From Lota lota (Eukaryota; Chordata; Actinopteri; Gadiformes; Lotidae): 64,000 nt of DNA. Shown here piece by piece: positions 17,090 to 29,034 of the stretch; position 1 is the stretch's first letter, and each line of letters starts with the position of its first letter. The notes under the pieces are model-generated. The model was not told the origin of the DNA, made no database searches, and worked only from the letters and a program-made list of their open reading frames with translations. The DNA lies in the NCBI GenBank assembly GCA_026745465.1, contig JACYXH010000479.1, positions 1,193,047 through 1,257,046 on the forward strand, written 5' to 3'. Made by a program: the position numbers and the translations under genes.

Positions 17090-17260
17090 GCGTCGGTCTT
17101 AAATATTCACATGGTTGTTAATTATTAAAGGTATGTATTTGAATTATAAATATACTAGTTATACAGAAGTAGGCAAAGGAGCCATATAGCCCGGGGCTAA
17201 ATTCTTCCATTAGCCATTATTTCCCAGTCTGACGTCCCCATATGCCTGTCTGCCCATGTC
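17090..17260. promoter_or_regulatory. Candidate conserved non-coding element
   Basis: Unique block with TGTTAATTATTAAAGG and CATTAGCCATTATTTCCC motifs and no simple repeat. Candidate enhancer by texture. Confidence 0.3.
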
Positions 17261-17653
17261 ATCTCCACATACAGCCAGGCATTCCTTTGTACTTCCCTAG
17301 CCCTCCCTTCTTTCGCCACACACAAAAAAAATACAAAAATAAAGGGAAAATGCACCCCCTTTCCATACATATGGGTGCTGCCTCCTTGAAGTAGGATGTC
17401 ACACTTGTCTTAAATATAATGAATCACTATCTTCAAGGCACAACCCTCCCCCCTTCCAGATCATCTCCACAACACCCATCCTCTGCAGAAAGCCTCCTGC
17501 TCGATGCTCGTCCTCCCCCAGTCTCCAGCCTCCCTAACATGTCACAAATCATCCAACGTGGAGGGCTCTCTCTACTAAATCATTAACATTGTCAGAAATG
17601 ACTGGGCCCAGACACAGGGGAAGAGCCTGGCGAGATGCAGCGTGGAGACAAAC

Positions 17654-17661
17654 GTGTGTGT

Positions 17662-17706
<45 letters not shown>

Positions 17707-17760
17707 ATAGGAATACAGCACGGTAAACAAGTAGAGAGAGGGAGAGAGAGAGAGAGACTG
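17654..17760. repeat. (GT)n and (GA)n arrays
   Basis: GT array 17654-17704, then a purine-rich GA stretch at about 17729-17757. Confidence 0.93.
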
Positions 17761-17799
17761 CGAAAGAGAGAATGAGAGACGTGGCCTCGTATTCACTCG

Positions 17800-18655
17800 T
17801 TCCCTTCCCTCAATATTCCCCCCCAGGAAAATATATTAAAAAAAATTCCTCTTTCTTTGGGAGTTCCGACCAATGAGAAAGAAGCACAGTGTAAAGAAAG
17901 TGAGCAGAAACTGTCAAAAAAGCATAAAAGCATTTGGGACTTTTCTCTGTATTTTTATGTAATTTATTTATTTAGCGCTTTTTCCTTCGAGTTTACCTCA
18001 AAAAACATCTCCATACCAACACGGTTGTCCTTAGAACGATGGAACTTTAGACCCTGGGCCTTTGGAACAGGTATTTTAAATCCGTCGTTGAGAGGCATAA
18101 TAAAAATTTTTAACTTGGTCATTGCTTATATCTATTTTTATTCGATTTGCTGTCACAAAATTATAATGTCAACCTCCTGTCAATGTGTTCCTTTTGTATG
18201 CATGTGGGCTCGAGTGGTGATTCTACTAAGCTACTTATCAGGCTATTTTTATTTAATGGTATGGCTTCGCTTGTGTCTTAAGGATACACACGCTACCAAT
18301 GGGTTCATCCATCAAAAGGATTACTAATTTTCTCTCAATTTCCGTCGCTCTCCAAAGAATCTAAAGAATGATTGATAATGGATGAAAGGGGGGAAAAAGC
18401 ACAGTGGTACTGTTTTTAACCTTGCTCAAGTCATTAATCCGATTTATACCCATGAAGGTAATAAAGGAGACAATGAATTAGTCATTAAAGCACGGGTCAG
18501 TTTATTAGAATTCCTGATTGAACTGTAAAACGACTCCTCCAAAAGGCTTACCGCTCGCAGAGAGAAAATCTGCCGAACACGAGAGAAGAGAAGGAGCTGA
18601 GACAGGCAGACATTCCTGCACGTGTGCACTTTCCGCTGGTATGAAGACAACAACA
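17800..18655. other. Intergenic sequence with chance ORF
   Basis: The 156-aa plus-strand frame (17857-18327) is rich in hydrophobic and aromatic residues from AT-rich DNA. It shows no recognised domain. The block AAGGTAATAAAGGAGACAAT onward, with GAATTAGTCATTAAAG (about 18455-18530), has CNE-like texture. Confidence 0.35.
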
Positions 18656-18658
18656 AAT

Positions 18659-18727
18659 AAACAGGTCCTCACAAAGATAGGAACACCTTAATGAGTGTAA
18701 ACAGGTCCTCACAAATATAGAAACACA
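18659..18727. repeat. Tandem duplication, ~41-bp period
   Basis: AAACAGGTCCTCACAAAGAT plus AGGAACAC (about 18659) recurs as AAACAGGTCCTCACAAATAT plus AGAAACAC (about 18700). Two imperfect copies. Confidence 0.85.
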
Positions 18728-18835
18728 AAGGCAAAGCATAAAGAGCGTAAAACTCGCCAGCAAACATTCACATGTTAACAAGAAAACCCAGAGCTAAATG
18801 TATGCCTTTGAGGAAAGCAGGTCAGGGGTATTACA

Positions 18836-18868
<33 letters not shown>

Positions 18869-18945
18869 AGCGACACAATCATACACACACACAGACACAC
18901 AGTTAGAGACACAATCATACACACACACAGACACACACTTAGAGA

Positions 18946-18998
<53 letters not shown>
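18836..18998. repeat. (CA)n array with a ~38-bp minisatellite
   Basis: CA arrays at both ends flank two copies of a unit containing TTAG(C/A)GACACAATCATAC, each followed by CA and CAGA units. Confidence 0.9.
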
Positions 18999-19000
<2 letters not shown>

Positions 19001-19251
19001 GGAGTGAAAATAAAGCAATCCTGTGCTCACCATTAGTGTGTTGAACTTTGCGTGCTCTCCTTCCTGTCGCCGGCTACCAACTAGTATTGTGGCTGATGAG
19101 AGCGCCGGCTAACGTTTGTCACCGTTTATTAAGTAATGTAGCTCTTGGCTCCCATCCACGGGGAAAGTTCAGAGAGACGTGTGTGTTTACTGTTCTCTAC
19201 AAACGCAGTAATGATTGAATGAGGGCAAAGGGGTCATGCGGGGACCCAACA

Positions 19252-19266
19252 GAGAGAGAGAGAGAG

Positions 19267-19312
<46 letters not shown>
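19252..19312. repeat. (GA)n microsatellite
   Basis: GA array with AAGAAA interruptions. It gives spurious Arg-Glu frames. Confidence 0.96.
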
Positions 19313-19315
<3 letters not shown>

Positions 19316-19590
19316 AGACATAATGGACACTAGCAAATCAAAGCATGGGAAGAGAATCGGCACAGAGGAAACAATGGATAGGGTGGGCTTCGATACATCT
19401 GGAATCTCGTGTTTTGATAATGTAGGGTTTGGATCACTTTAATGGCTGAAATACAGTAACTGATGATGTATGGAGGGTCTGAACTTGCAAGACATCATGT
19501 TTGTATAATTATTGGTTATTAAGAAACAAACTTAAAAATAAACCTAAATATTTACTCAAACATGAAGTATTCTGTTTATTTGTTTAGATA

Positions 19591-19750
<160 letters not shown>

Positions 19751-19814
19751 CATATACTATATATAGATATATGGATAGATATGTACCTTTATTATTTATT
19801 ATTATTATATTCTT

Positions 19815-20345
19815 ACTTTGTTGCAGCACAACAAGACAGTACAAGATTAAACAATAAAGTCACAATAGACAGCAGAACAGTCCAAGGAGACGCATTGTCC
19901 TTGGACTGCACCGAGGCAGAATGAATCTCTCGCTGAACTTGCTCCTCTGCCTGACCAAAGTGTCACGGAGCAGAGGAGGGGTGTTGTCCATGATGGCCAG
20001 CAGTATCGTCCCCATCCTGTTCTCTGCAACCACTTTAACCGAGTCAAGGCCAGCCCCCAGGACAGACCCTGCTTTCCTAAGCAGTTTTTATTATCCTGTT
20101 GGCACACAACCGCAAAGAAGAGGGCACATGCAACCACAGACTGGTGGAACATGTACAGCATTGCCCTCTATACATTGAAGGACCAGAACCTTCTTAGGAA
20201 GTACAATAGACCCTTGTCCTTCTTGTACACTGCCTCAGTGTTTCAAGACCAGTCTAGCTTGATGTCTAGGTGCAGCCCTAGGTCAAATCTTGCACATTTT
20301 GCAAATTTTACTTGCATTCCGCTTCAGTCCAACCTTGCTGTAGTG
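19815..20345 (-). mobile_element. Decayed non-LTR retrotransposon 3' end (LINE reverse-transcriptase C-terminus)
   Basis: Minus-strand translation gives diagnostic pieces of the C-terminal part of fish LINE polyproteins: an AVYKKDKGLLYFLRRFWSFN-like stretch, then MFHQSVVACALFFAVVC, then a stretch ending in a degraded form of the usual 'IMDNTSHPLHDTL...SFSERL...PRC' tail, preserved as WPSWTTPLLCSVTL in a shifted frame. Pieces lie in different frames with stops, so the copy is dead. A 104-aa open fragment remains at 19847-20161. The 3' UTR ends near 19815 in an ATA/GATA-rich tract. Only the 3' end is present, consistent with 5' truncation. Clade (CR1/L2/Rex-like) not resolved. Confidence 0.75.
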
Positions 20346-21160
20346 TGACACTGTGACCTACTTCTTCACGTTTCACTGGGGGGGCGGCGTTTGTCTCCAT
20401 GACAGCCTTCAGAATACTATGTATTTTGAAATCTTTAAGAGATACGTTTATAATATGTTTATGTTCGGCAATGTTTGTTGACAGCATAGCGGGATCCATA
20501 CAAAGAGTCCACATCTCCTGTCACAGTTTGTACAAACAGGGAACTGTATCCATATTCCACCTCACATAGAAATGAATGGCTTCAGATATAAGGGGTTGGG
20601 GGGAGGGGGGACTGGATGTACTTCATCCAGCCGGAATTGAGATATCAGAGCGCTGTGTCCGAGGTCGAGTTTGTTTTGAAACCAATCACGAGCCAGAACC
20701 CTTTGATGAACACACTGCGTCCCGTCGCTCACACGACGAGGCCATTCATCATGTCTAGCAGAACTTCACAAGAACCACTCGAGAGTGCTGGGTCTCGCCC
20801 CTTCAGGGACCCCCTCAGTACATGGTGTTCGGATGTTTTGTCTATACCGAGACAACTTAAGTCAGGTCAATATAAAGACGGGCTTGGTTGAAATCCAGTC
20901 CAGCAGTGGGTATGTGTGTTTTTCTTTCTCCACGTGACTCTGGCTGGTGGTGACTTCTCTGTTTGCAGCCTTGTCTACTTGGCTGTCATGCTGGGCTGTC
21001 GTTTTCTTCTTCTTCTTCACTGACTAAATGGGGCCTTCGTTTCCTGTTTTGCAAATGAGGCTTTTCCCTTTTGCCCGTGCTTAGTATTTATTTATTCGGT
21101 TTATGTGACTGGAACAACGCACATTAATCAGCATCTCAGTTTTCATGTCACTGTAAATGT
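20346..21160. other. Intergenic sequence, nothing recognised
   Basis: No gene or named repeat. Two overlapping short open frames at 20576-20891 show no protein features. Confidence 0.45.
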
Positions 21161-21164
21161 GTCA

Positions 21165-21285
21165 TAGTGTATCTCTCTTTTTCTCTCTGTTTTTCCTCTC
21201 ACTCTCTGTCTCTCTGTTTCTCCTCTCTCCCTCTCTCTCCCTCTGCCTTTCAACTACTCTCTCTTTTCTTGCTTTTTTACCCTCT
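21165..21285. repeat. CT-rich low-complexity tract
   Basis: Imperfect pyrimidine-rich stretch dominated by CTCT, TTTT and CTGT. Confidence 0.85.
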
Positions 21286-21289
21286 CCCT

Positions 21290-21480
21290 GTTGTGCAGTG
21301 GCCTGAGCCCATCTCTAATCAACCAATCAGCATTATTGCTCTAATGAGATTAAATTGCTAATGGAGGGAGTGGGTTTCCCTTATGGTGGTCCAGCTGATG
21401 AATGTGATCTGACAGCCTGTCTTTCTATTAGTAGTGAGGCAGGAGGGCCATCGTAGGGTAGCTGTGTGATTATACTACTG
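21290..21480. promoter_or_regulatory. Candidate conserved non-coding element
   Basis: Strong homeodomain-motif cluster: CTAATCAACCAATCAGCATTA, then GCTCTAATGAGATTAAATTG and CTAATGGAGG, then TCTGACAGCC (Meis-type TGACAG) and TCTATTAGTAG. No repeats. The adjacent PBX- and Meis-type words suit a TALE-regulated enhancer. Untested. Confidence 0.42.
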
Positions 21481-21489
21481 AAGAAGGCT

Positions 21490-23450
21490 CCTTCCCTTGA
21501 AGAAAATAGAAGATTGACATCCTAAAAGATAGATTAAAAAATACACTGTTATTGGTATCAACAGCACAACAAGAGATTGAGAGAGCAAGTTCTCGCACGT
21601 CAGGCTGTAACTTTTATGACCATTTCAAATATTTTCATATGAAAGGGATTCTAGTGACTGGAAGCTCACTTCTTGCTTCAGCTGTTTGATTGCATCCATT
21701 TTACCGTGAATACAGATTTCATCTGGGCACCCACAGGGGTCAGAGATTGCCCATAACTAAAGGGTGTTTATGAATGTGTTATTTATGTGACAGGAAAACA
21801 GTTTAAGTTGGACATTCTTTATTTATATATATCTTTGCAAATAAGGGAGATAGCGGTACTGGCAATTGGTTTTAGAGCCCTTCGGCCAAGTGCTGTGGAG
21901 TCTCGTATTGGAAAAAGTTACTTAAAGACGTATATCACGTGTGATGTAAAAGTGTGACCCTGTGTTGTCTGATACCCCAGCGTTCTTACAAGCTATCAAT
22001 TCCAACGTGTCAAAAGCAAATGAAACACATTCTCCCGCACCATAGCCATTCCAAAGCAGGAAAACCCTAATCTAAAACACTTACTCTTGGTGTATGAAGC
22101 TGTAATATAGCACACACCATTATCAAGACATTTCCCGTCGCTAACAAGCTAACTAACCAGAACAGTCCTTTTCCTCATTCCATGCCTGCGGATGAGATGA
22201 GACTTTAGCGAGGCAATGAGCTCAGACAAAATGGATTTGACCGACCAAAGGCTTTAGTGCCAATGATCCTACAATAACATAGAGCATATTGGGGCCATCG
22301 GCGAGTGGGGGCCCTCTCAACGTCCACTAGCGCTAACAGGTTCCTCTGTGTGGGACTCAATGAAGGAGGTGATGACCACGGTCATGATGGCCACTCAAAG
22401 GTGAGCAAGGGGAGCATATGTTTGGAGAGGGTGGGGAGTGAGGAGAGGTGGAAGAAGAAACTGCAGAAAAGAACAGAATGACAGTAATGGTGTAAAGAAT
22501 TCACAAGGGGGTGGAACCGTGGAATGGACTCAACTGTCACGGAATGGAAAACAGAACCAAAACCCTTAATGGACTTTATATATATAATTCTAAAGTAAAA
22601 GTAGACATATTGTTACTCAATTATTTGCACCACTATACATACTCACATTAGACAGGAAACACTTTGTTCATCTTTAAGAGATATGTTTTTATCATACAAT
22701 GTACAAAAAATGGATACCCTTGATAAAATATACCAAAACAAATCTGTTTTTCATGCGTATGACCTTAAACATACTCCAGTACATATGTAGTATTGGAGTA
22801 TGTTGCCATACATAAGTCTAAGCTTACTGAAATCGTTATATGTTCCATGACTCCCTCCCTATAAGAATCGCTCAGGCGCTTCTCATAATTGTGTGTGTGA
22901 CTTTAACTGACCAGGGCGAATTAATAATGGCGGTTGCAAGAAAAAGACAATCAATTTGATTTATTTCTTTGTTTTTTGTTTTTTGTTTTTTGTTAATTTA
23001 TTCTGTGCCACATGCACAATTTGTCACAATGTACCCAGGTGTAATGTGATTTTGCTGGGGAAAGGGATCACATGGCATAACGTGCACTGTGGCTGTGTTA
23101 ACACATATGTTTCATCCATACATGTTGTGTACTTTATGTGTTTTTGTGTTGGCGTGTGTGTGGTGGTGACGGCAAACCAGACGCATATTGTTATTCCTGA
23201 GTCAACATTCGTGGCAACAACAAAAGAAAAAGAAAAACAAGACAACAAGCTAGTGACGTTACCATCAGCGTACATATCCGTCCATCTATTGCCTCGTTCT
23301 CATAATGCACGACGCCTCGACGTCGCTAGCCGTCTTGGGAGCAAAGATAATGTTGGGCGGCGGGTAGGCGCCAGACAGGTTGATGGCTGTCAGGGAAAGC
23401 ACCGGAATAAATGACAGGGGTTTCATAGAAGCTTCTCCGAGACGCATTAG
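21490..23450. other. Intergenic sequence; one small hairpin, no gene
   Basis: Mostly unique sequence. The 152-aa frame at 22956-23414 lacks recognisable features. A small perfect-stem palindrome is present at 22770-22802. Confidence 0.45.
22770..22802. repeat. Inverted repeat (9-bp perfect stem)
   Basis: CATACTCCA at 22770-22778 pairs with TGGAGTATG at 22794-22802 around a 15-nt loop that is itself partly complementary. Confidence 0.8.
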
Positions 23451-23452
23451 GA

Positions 23453-23468
23453 CCCCCCCCCCCCCCCC
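23453..23468. repeat. Poly-C tract (16 bp)
   Basis: Uninterrupted C16 followed by a C-rich stretch. Confidence 0.93.
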
Positions 23469-23509
23469 ACCGCCCCCTGCTTCCACCCCCTCAGCCCGCT
23501 CCATCCCCA

Positions 23510-23640
23510 AACACTGGATGAAAAATTATTTTGTCACAAAGGCGCAGGGTCGCCCATCACTGTCTAATGCATGCCTTGATTAATTGTAGCCATGGATCAG
23601 GGCCTGTGTCCTTTTCAGGGTGGGCCTTAATTGTGCACCC
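23510..23640. promoter_or_regulatory. Candidate conserved non-coding element
   Basis: Unique block with CTAATGCATGCCTTGATTAA (POU/PBX/homeodomain-like) and GGGCCTTAATTGTGC motifs between two repeat tracts. Confidence 0.3.
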
Positions 23641-23690
23641 CTCCCCCCCCCCCACCCCACCCTACCTACACACACACACACACACACACA
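23641..23690. repeat. C-rich run plus (CA)n
   Basis: C-rich tract followed by CA units. Reverse-complemented, this is again (TG)n then poly-G. Confidence 0.93.
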
Positions 23691-23939
23691 TCCAAGTCAT
23701 CCACTGGCCTAATGATAGTGTGTCTGCCTCCTCCTTGGATTCATGGATGGATGGCTGGTGGACTATAGATTATAGGACAAGACAAGACCCACACCCCCCT
23801 TAGAACATCCCCACCAGCAGCACAGAGCCTACCGCCCACCCTCACACCCAGCCAGCCAAACTGCACCTTTCTCCCATTGGCAGGAATACGTAGATAAATG
23901 AAATGCTCCCCCTCACCACCACCGTCCCCCCTGTAGACC

Positions 23940-24130
23940 TGTGTTTATAACCGACGCCGAGCGCCGCTGAGCATTAATGTATGTAGATTTCATTTTCTGA
24001 CGAGTGATCATCTGACTGCTCATTTCGCCTGAGATTTACGGCCCCGGCTCTATCTGGTGACTGCAGTGCCACTCTCTTATCTCCCACAAAAGAAATGAGG
24101 ACATTAATCAGCCTTTGTTGCCCTGACGAA
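23940..24130. promoter_or_regulatory. Candidate conserved non-coding element
   Basis: Balanced-composition, repeat-free block (GCATTAATGTATG, TGACGAGTGATCATCTG, CTCTTATCTCCC, GACATTAATCAGCC). Candidate only. Confidence 0.3.
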
Positions 24131-24186
24131 GACATTCAATGTATTGTACGGGAGTAAGTAAATACGCTTCACGTCCTCCTGTCTCA

Positions 24187-24290
24187 CCAGAGAGAGAGAG
24201 AGAGAGAGAAGGTAGGAGAGGGATAGAGAGAGAATACGACAGAGGGAGAGGAATAGAGAGAGAGAGAGGGATAGGGGGAGAATTGAGTGG
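24187..24290. repeat. (GA)n array with interruptions
   Basis: GA units interspersed with GGGATAGA-type variants. Confidence 0.93.
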
Positions 24291-24389
24291 GGAGAAGAAG
24301 ACAAAAAAAACCTCATTATATTTATCATAATTTCACATCTTCTGTTTTTGAAGCAATGTACCATGAGCCCATAAAGTGTCGTACAACCG

Positions 24390-24620
24390 TGCATAAATTC
24401 ATCTGATTTGTGGCTGGACTAGCTAATTCCTTGAGTACATTTTAGAAAAACAAGCAGTGAGCCCTGAAATTGCAATTCCATAAAGGCTTTAAATTACTGC
24501 GCAGGAAATCTAGGAGCTTCCCGAAGTGCCGCGCACGGCGACCACATTACGCAGAGCGACGGTGCTCTGGCTGATAGAGTCAATAAAACCAGAGATGGCT
24601 GAGCCATACACTCAAACAAA
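24390..24620. promoter_or_regulatory. Candidate conserved non-coding element
   Basis: Unique block with CTAGCTAATTCC, GAAATTGCAATTCC and CTTTAAATTACTGCGC, followed by a CpG-richer part. No repeats. Confidence 0.3.
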
Positions 24621-24660
24621 ATAAATGCAATGGGAGATGGCCTATAGATATATGATGGGG

Positions 24661-24995
24661 TAGTGTGTAAGTGTCTGTGTGTAAGTGTGTGTATTTGTGT
24701 GTGTGTGTGTGTGTATGTGTGCGTGTGTGTGTGCGTGTGTATGTATGTGTGTGTAAGTATGTGTGAACGTGTGTGGTTGTATATGTGTATGCGTGTGTGT
24801 CTGTGTATGTGTATATATGTTTGTGTATGTGTGTGTATGTGTGTGTTTGTGGTTGTATATGTGCATGCGTGTGTGTCTGTGTATGTGTATATATGTTGTG
24901 TATGTGTGTGTGTGTGTATGTGTATATATGTGTGTGTATGTGTGTGTGTATGTGTGTGTGTAGTTGCGTGTGTGCCTCTGTATGTGTGTGTTCTG
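24661..24995. repeat. Long variant (GT)n/(GTAT)n array
   Basis: About 330 bp of GT with frequent GTAT, GTGC and GTTG variants. The segment TGTGTGGTTGTATATGTG(T/C)A is repeated, showing internal duplication. Long CV-rich and HT-rich open frames on both strands are repeat shadows. Confidence 0.96.
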
Positions 24996-24999
24996 TCCT

Positions 25000-25340
25000 G
25001 CGTCTGCATCTCATTACATCCTTTTAATGATGAGGAGGCCTTTGAAAAGGGCGTGCATCTTCAATTTCTCCATCTCTTTCTCAAGTCCATCTTCGTCGTC
25101 TTCTCTAACCTCTCTTGTTCTCTCTCATTTCGTCTTCATCCTCGCGCTTCCGATCCTCATTCATCCATGGGACACTTCATCCCATGCAGCCATGCCTTGA
25201 TCCCTGTGGAGGGCTTGGCAGATGGATGCCGGTGCCACCAGCCCAGCCCCCCATCCAGACACAGTTAAAATGATATGGATCTCATCATTACGAAGAAGGG
25301 GAGGACCTGTAATACCATATTCTGGCTGGGAGACCATTTC
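25000..25340. other. Intergenic sequence, nothing recognised
   Basis: Unique sequence with a pyrimidine-rich part at 25060-25160. No gene-like frame independent of the adjacent repeats. Confidence 0.4.
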
Positions 25341-25345
25341 CCCCC

Positions 25346-25470
25346 AAACACACACACACACACACACACATACACACACAAACATACACATATGTATGTA
25401 CTGTAGATGCTTACACACAGCACATGCACATATATACACAAACACATGCGCGCACACACACACACACATA
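25346..25470. repeat. (CA)n arrays
   Basis: CA units at 25348-25392 and 25430-25470, separated by a short TATG/TTAC segment. Confidence 0.95.
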
Positions 25471-25587
25471 ATGCAAAACAATTTGTGTTTCATTTTAATG
25501 GAAGCTATACTACGCTATATCACACACAATGGTGATCGGTGGCGTTCACCGAGGTCATTTAATTCATTGTCATTCATATTTCATATT

Positions 25588-25647
25588 CTCTCTCTCTCTC
25601 TCTCTCCCTCTCTTTCTCTATCTCCTTCTCCCCCCCCCCCCCCCCCC
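25588..25647. repeat. (CT)n followed by C18
   Basis: CT array with variants from 25588, ending in poly-C at 25630-25647. Confidence 0.95.
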
Positions 25648-25844
25648 GCCCCCCTTTCTATCAGGAGTCATTTGGGAGCGGGTTGAACAGGATACTCATA
25701 TCAGATAAATGGATATCTTTATCACAGGGGCGGGAGGCAGGGATGCTCAGGGAGAAGAAGGGAGAGAAGGAAGAGAATAATCACACAGAACAAACAGTCC
25801 TGGGGAAATACAGAGAAGCACTCAGTAATAACAGCTTCTTCCCT

Positions 25845-25980
25845 GTCCTCTGTCTATCTCCCCCTTTCTCGCTCTGTATACCTATCTATCTCTCTCTCAA
25901 TATCTCTCTTCTCCCTCTCCTGCTCTGTCTCTCTCCCTCTTTCTCTGTCTTTCCCTCACTCTCTCGCTGTACATCTAAAT
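25845..25980. repeat. CT-rich low-complexity tract
   Basis: Imperfect CTCTCC, CTATCT and CTCTGT units. Confidence 0.85.
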
Positions 25981-25984
25981 AGCC

Positions 25985-26820
25985 TGCTTACCACAGTTGC
26001 TGCCGCGGGGATCAATGAGGCTAGCTTTAGGGGTTTAGTCTTGACCTTTGAACCCTGATGGAAGCCGGTTGAAAACACCAGAGGTGTTGAGGAGCTGTTG
26101 ACGTTGAAGAGAAGGGCGTCTACTGATCAAACAGTTAACATAATGATGAGAACCACGCCCAATATCCGTGCAAACAACAACCATATTTATTGGGGGTTTT
26201 TGTTTTTTGTTTCTGTTTTAGCTCGTTCTATAGGACAAATTATTTCTTTGATATATAATTGAACGGAAGTACTCCTAAGATTACAAAAACATTTGAACTA
26301 CAAACACTTCAAAAAGTAGTACTTCATGCATTAAAATCACAAGTGGATGGTAACACTTTAACAAGACAGTAAAGTATTTTATATAGGGATTATTTAGTGT
26401 TGATTTTATCTCTGGCTATGTTTCACGAGAGTTCATTACAGCTTTATGAAGCCGTAGGAATTGGACACAAATTCCAGACTTCTCTTATTCAGTGAGTAAA
26501 ACAAAAAGCACCCATCACACTTTATTACAACACCCAATAATAGTTGATTTAATAGCTATAAAAATGTGTTTATTAGAGGAATATGGGTAAGAAATATTGA
26601 AAGTATGTCCAAATGTGTCACTTTTATTGTGAATGAACAGGATAATTTAATCCAAAAACGCTGTGATTATATTCAATTCTTGTCCTGCAGCATTATCCCG
26701 GAGCTCGTGAAGACATGAAATTTAATATGATGCTTTCAGTCAGTTTAATTGAATTATAATTGCCACTTTGGACAGAAGGTTTAGATCTAATCAATAAAAT
26801 ATTAAAGATTTGGTGCTTTG
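25985..26820. other. AT-rich intergenic sequence
   Basis: Nothing recognised. The right part (26650-26820) has CNE-like texture with CAGTTTAATTGAATTATAAT and CTAATCAATAAAAT. Confidence 0.4.
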
Positions 26821-26979
26821 ACATGGAACGCTCTCACCCCCTCCCTCCCTCTCTCCCCCACTCCCCTCCAGTCCCAAACGCCTCGAAACAAAGTGTATTC
26901 TGGGTAGGTGGGTGTAAAACTCCCCCTTTATGTTTATGAGCTGGTGCGAGCGGCAGAGCCAATACTGGCTCCTCTTGCT

Positions 26980-27530
26980 GTTTGCGTGTTTCAGAACACT
27001 GTGGATAAATAAGCCATGGAGAGCAACGCCTTAGAATTCCATTAATTACAGTGGTGTGGAAGAGTGGTCGGTCACCTTCAGGAAAGAGGGCCTTTAATGT
27101 GGCAGAGCTATAAATATTTTGAAATGTCACACCTAGAGAAGACCCGCGTCAGGGCGATAAATCAGAGGCCGAGAAAGACCAAGAAAGAAAAGATGGCTCT
27201 CTGGTATTTTAGAAATAATTACTAATACAAAAAGGGTAATGAATGAAGACATAAATTGCATTAAAACGGACCATTAGGAGGAGAATTAGTTTATAAAACC
27301 CGTTGCCGGTCCTTGGAAATTACCCTCCCAGAATATTGCCTATTTTACTTGGTCCATAACTCATGGAAATAGGGAACATGTATTCACACTACAACTAACT
27401 ATGGTGATTAATGCTAAATTAATTGATTTTGCCGTTCTGCTTTGGAAAAAGTGTTCCTCTGAGGACAACAGCCTGGTCCATATCCACCAAAAGAAGAGAT
27501 CACCTTCTCACAAGGACCTTTTTCCTTCAG
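26980..27530. promoter_or_regulatory. Candidate conserved non-coding element cluster
   Basis: About 550 bp without simple repeats, dense in TAAT cores (CCATTAATTACAGTGG, AATAATTACTAATAC, GGAGAATTAGTTTAT, GTGATTAATGCTAAATTAAT) plus GATAAATCAGAGG. One of the longest repeat-free blocks between microsatellites. Candidate meis2 enhancer region. Confidence 0.4.
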
Positions 27531-27953
27531 CAACCTGCAGATCTCTGGGCATAACATAAATTCCCAACAACACACGTCTTTATTTTACGACATACAAGTG
27601 GCACCATTTTGTTACTAAACAGAAACTCCTTCCGTGTCATTCCAGTATAAAAGGAGGTGTGGTCAGATACATAAGTGTGGGTATGTTTACCAGTCTGCGT
27701 CCACCAGCAGTACAGCACCATCACCACCATTACCACCACCACCACCAATACCTTTACCACCATTCCAACCACCACCTCCACCTCTTCATTTGCTGTTGTA
27801 AATTGGAATAGGGGGTGGGAGAGCCCTAAGCCCCAAGCAAGGGGGAAGCGACGAGGAGATGACACAGGGTCCATCCTCTAAGGCTCATAAAAGACTAAAT
27901 TAAATATAAAATGGAAGGTGCTGATGGATAGCGACACCCCCCTTCCCCCCCTC

Positions 27954-27954
<1 letters not shown>

Positions 27955-27988
<34 letters not shown>
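27955..27988. repeat. C34 homopolymer
   Basis: Thirty-four uninterrupted C preceded by C-rich sequence. Confidence 0.97.
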
Positions 27989-27999
27989 TTCAGCTCCCC

Positions 28000-28375
28000 C
28001 CGGCCCTGGTCTGTGGCTTCCGACATGCTAGGTGATGCTAGGGAGACCGGAACACAGCAGATAACTTTGTTAGCCGGGATTGTCCCTGTTTCTGTGTGTA
28101 AAGCTGATGTGCCCAATCTTCTTCTTTTTTATGGGGGTGGAGGGACGGAGGGTGGGGATGGGGGACAGGCGGAAGTATATGGAACATAAAAAAACGTCAT
28201 TATTTCCTCCCCCCTTGACATAGAGAGATCTCCCTTTGGTATATTCAAAGGATTGTTGAGCATTATGCCGTATGAGCACTGCACGGCTGAAGAAGGCTAT
28301 TCTCGGTGACTTGGAAAAAAACAAAAAAAAAGTGAGATTGTCTCCCATATTTGAATGTGTAGTACTCTGTATTCA
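28000..28375. other. Intergenic sequence, nothing recognised
   Basis: Unique sequence with a short A-rich run. The 92-aa minus-strand frame has no features. Confidence 0.4.
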
Positions 28376-28379
28376 TATT

Positions 28380-28690
28380 TATAAACTTGGAATTCCTCTA
28401 TCCTCAGCAGTACAAGTACGCCTCCCGGAGATAGCTGTCACGGCAGAGAACGCAGCATTAGGAGATTGCGCTAATGCTAGCACCTGCCACAATGGCTGCG
28501 GCGCTATCGCTGTGGCTAAAACTGTACGTTATGAATGATCAATTGTCGCCCCTGCTTTGTATTATCCCCCGAGAAAATCCCAATCTGAGCTTTGAGCCCC
28601 CCGCCCCGGCTGATGGACAACCTATTATTCACCAGCGGCGCTTCAGCTCTCAGACAGCGGAGAGGATAGGCAGTAAAACGACGGCCTTAC
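28380..28690. promoter_or_regulatory. Candidate conserved non-coding element
   Basis: Repeat-free block with GATAGCTGTCACGGC (Meis half-site CTGTCA), GCATTAGGAGATTGCGCTAA and GAATGATCAATTGTCG. It is interrupted only by the CT array that follows. Confidence 0.33.
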
Positions 28691-28706
28691 GATTAATCCT
28701 CTCGCT

Positions 28707-28707
<1 letters not shown>

Positions 28708-28788
<81 letters not shown>

Positions 28789-28952
28789 CTCTCCCTCTCT
28801 TGCTCTCTCTCTATCACTCTTTCTCTGTCGCTTTCTCTCTTTCCTGCGCTGCTTCTGAATAAGAATGAAATGGAACATTCCCTTCCCTTAATCAAAAAGT
28901 TTTTTATCACCCCCACCACCCCCCCCCCTCTCTCTCTCTCTCTCCCTCTCTT

Positions 28953-29015
<63 letters not shown>

Positions 29016-29034
29016 CCCAACCCAGGAAGTGTGT

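Noticed and set aside
17857-18327. 156-aa plus-strand ORF without simple repeats
   Set aside because: Composition is that of AT-rich DNA, with no domain, signal or splice context. Considered as a membrane protein because of hydrophobic stretches, but nothing supports it.
20181-20254. CRISPR-like or phage-like regularly spaced repeats near 20-30 kb
   Set aside because: Repeats here are microsatellites and a LINE remnant in vertebrate DNA. There are no spacer-repeat units or cas-like genes.
24494-25268. 144-201-aa Cys/Val-rich and His/Thr-rich ORFs
   Set aside because: All derive from the GT/CA array at 24661-24995, with open frames on both strands.
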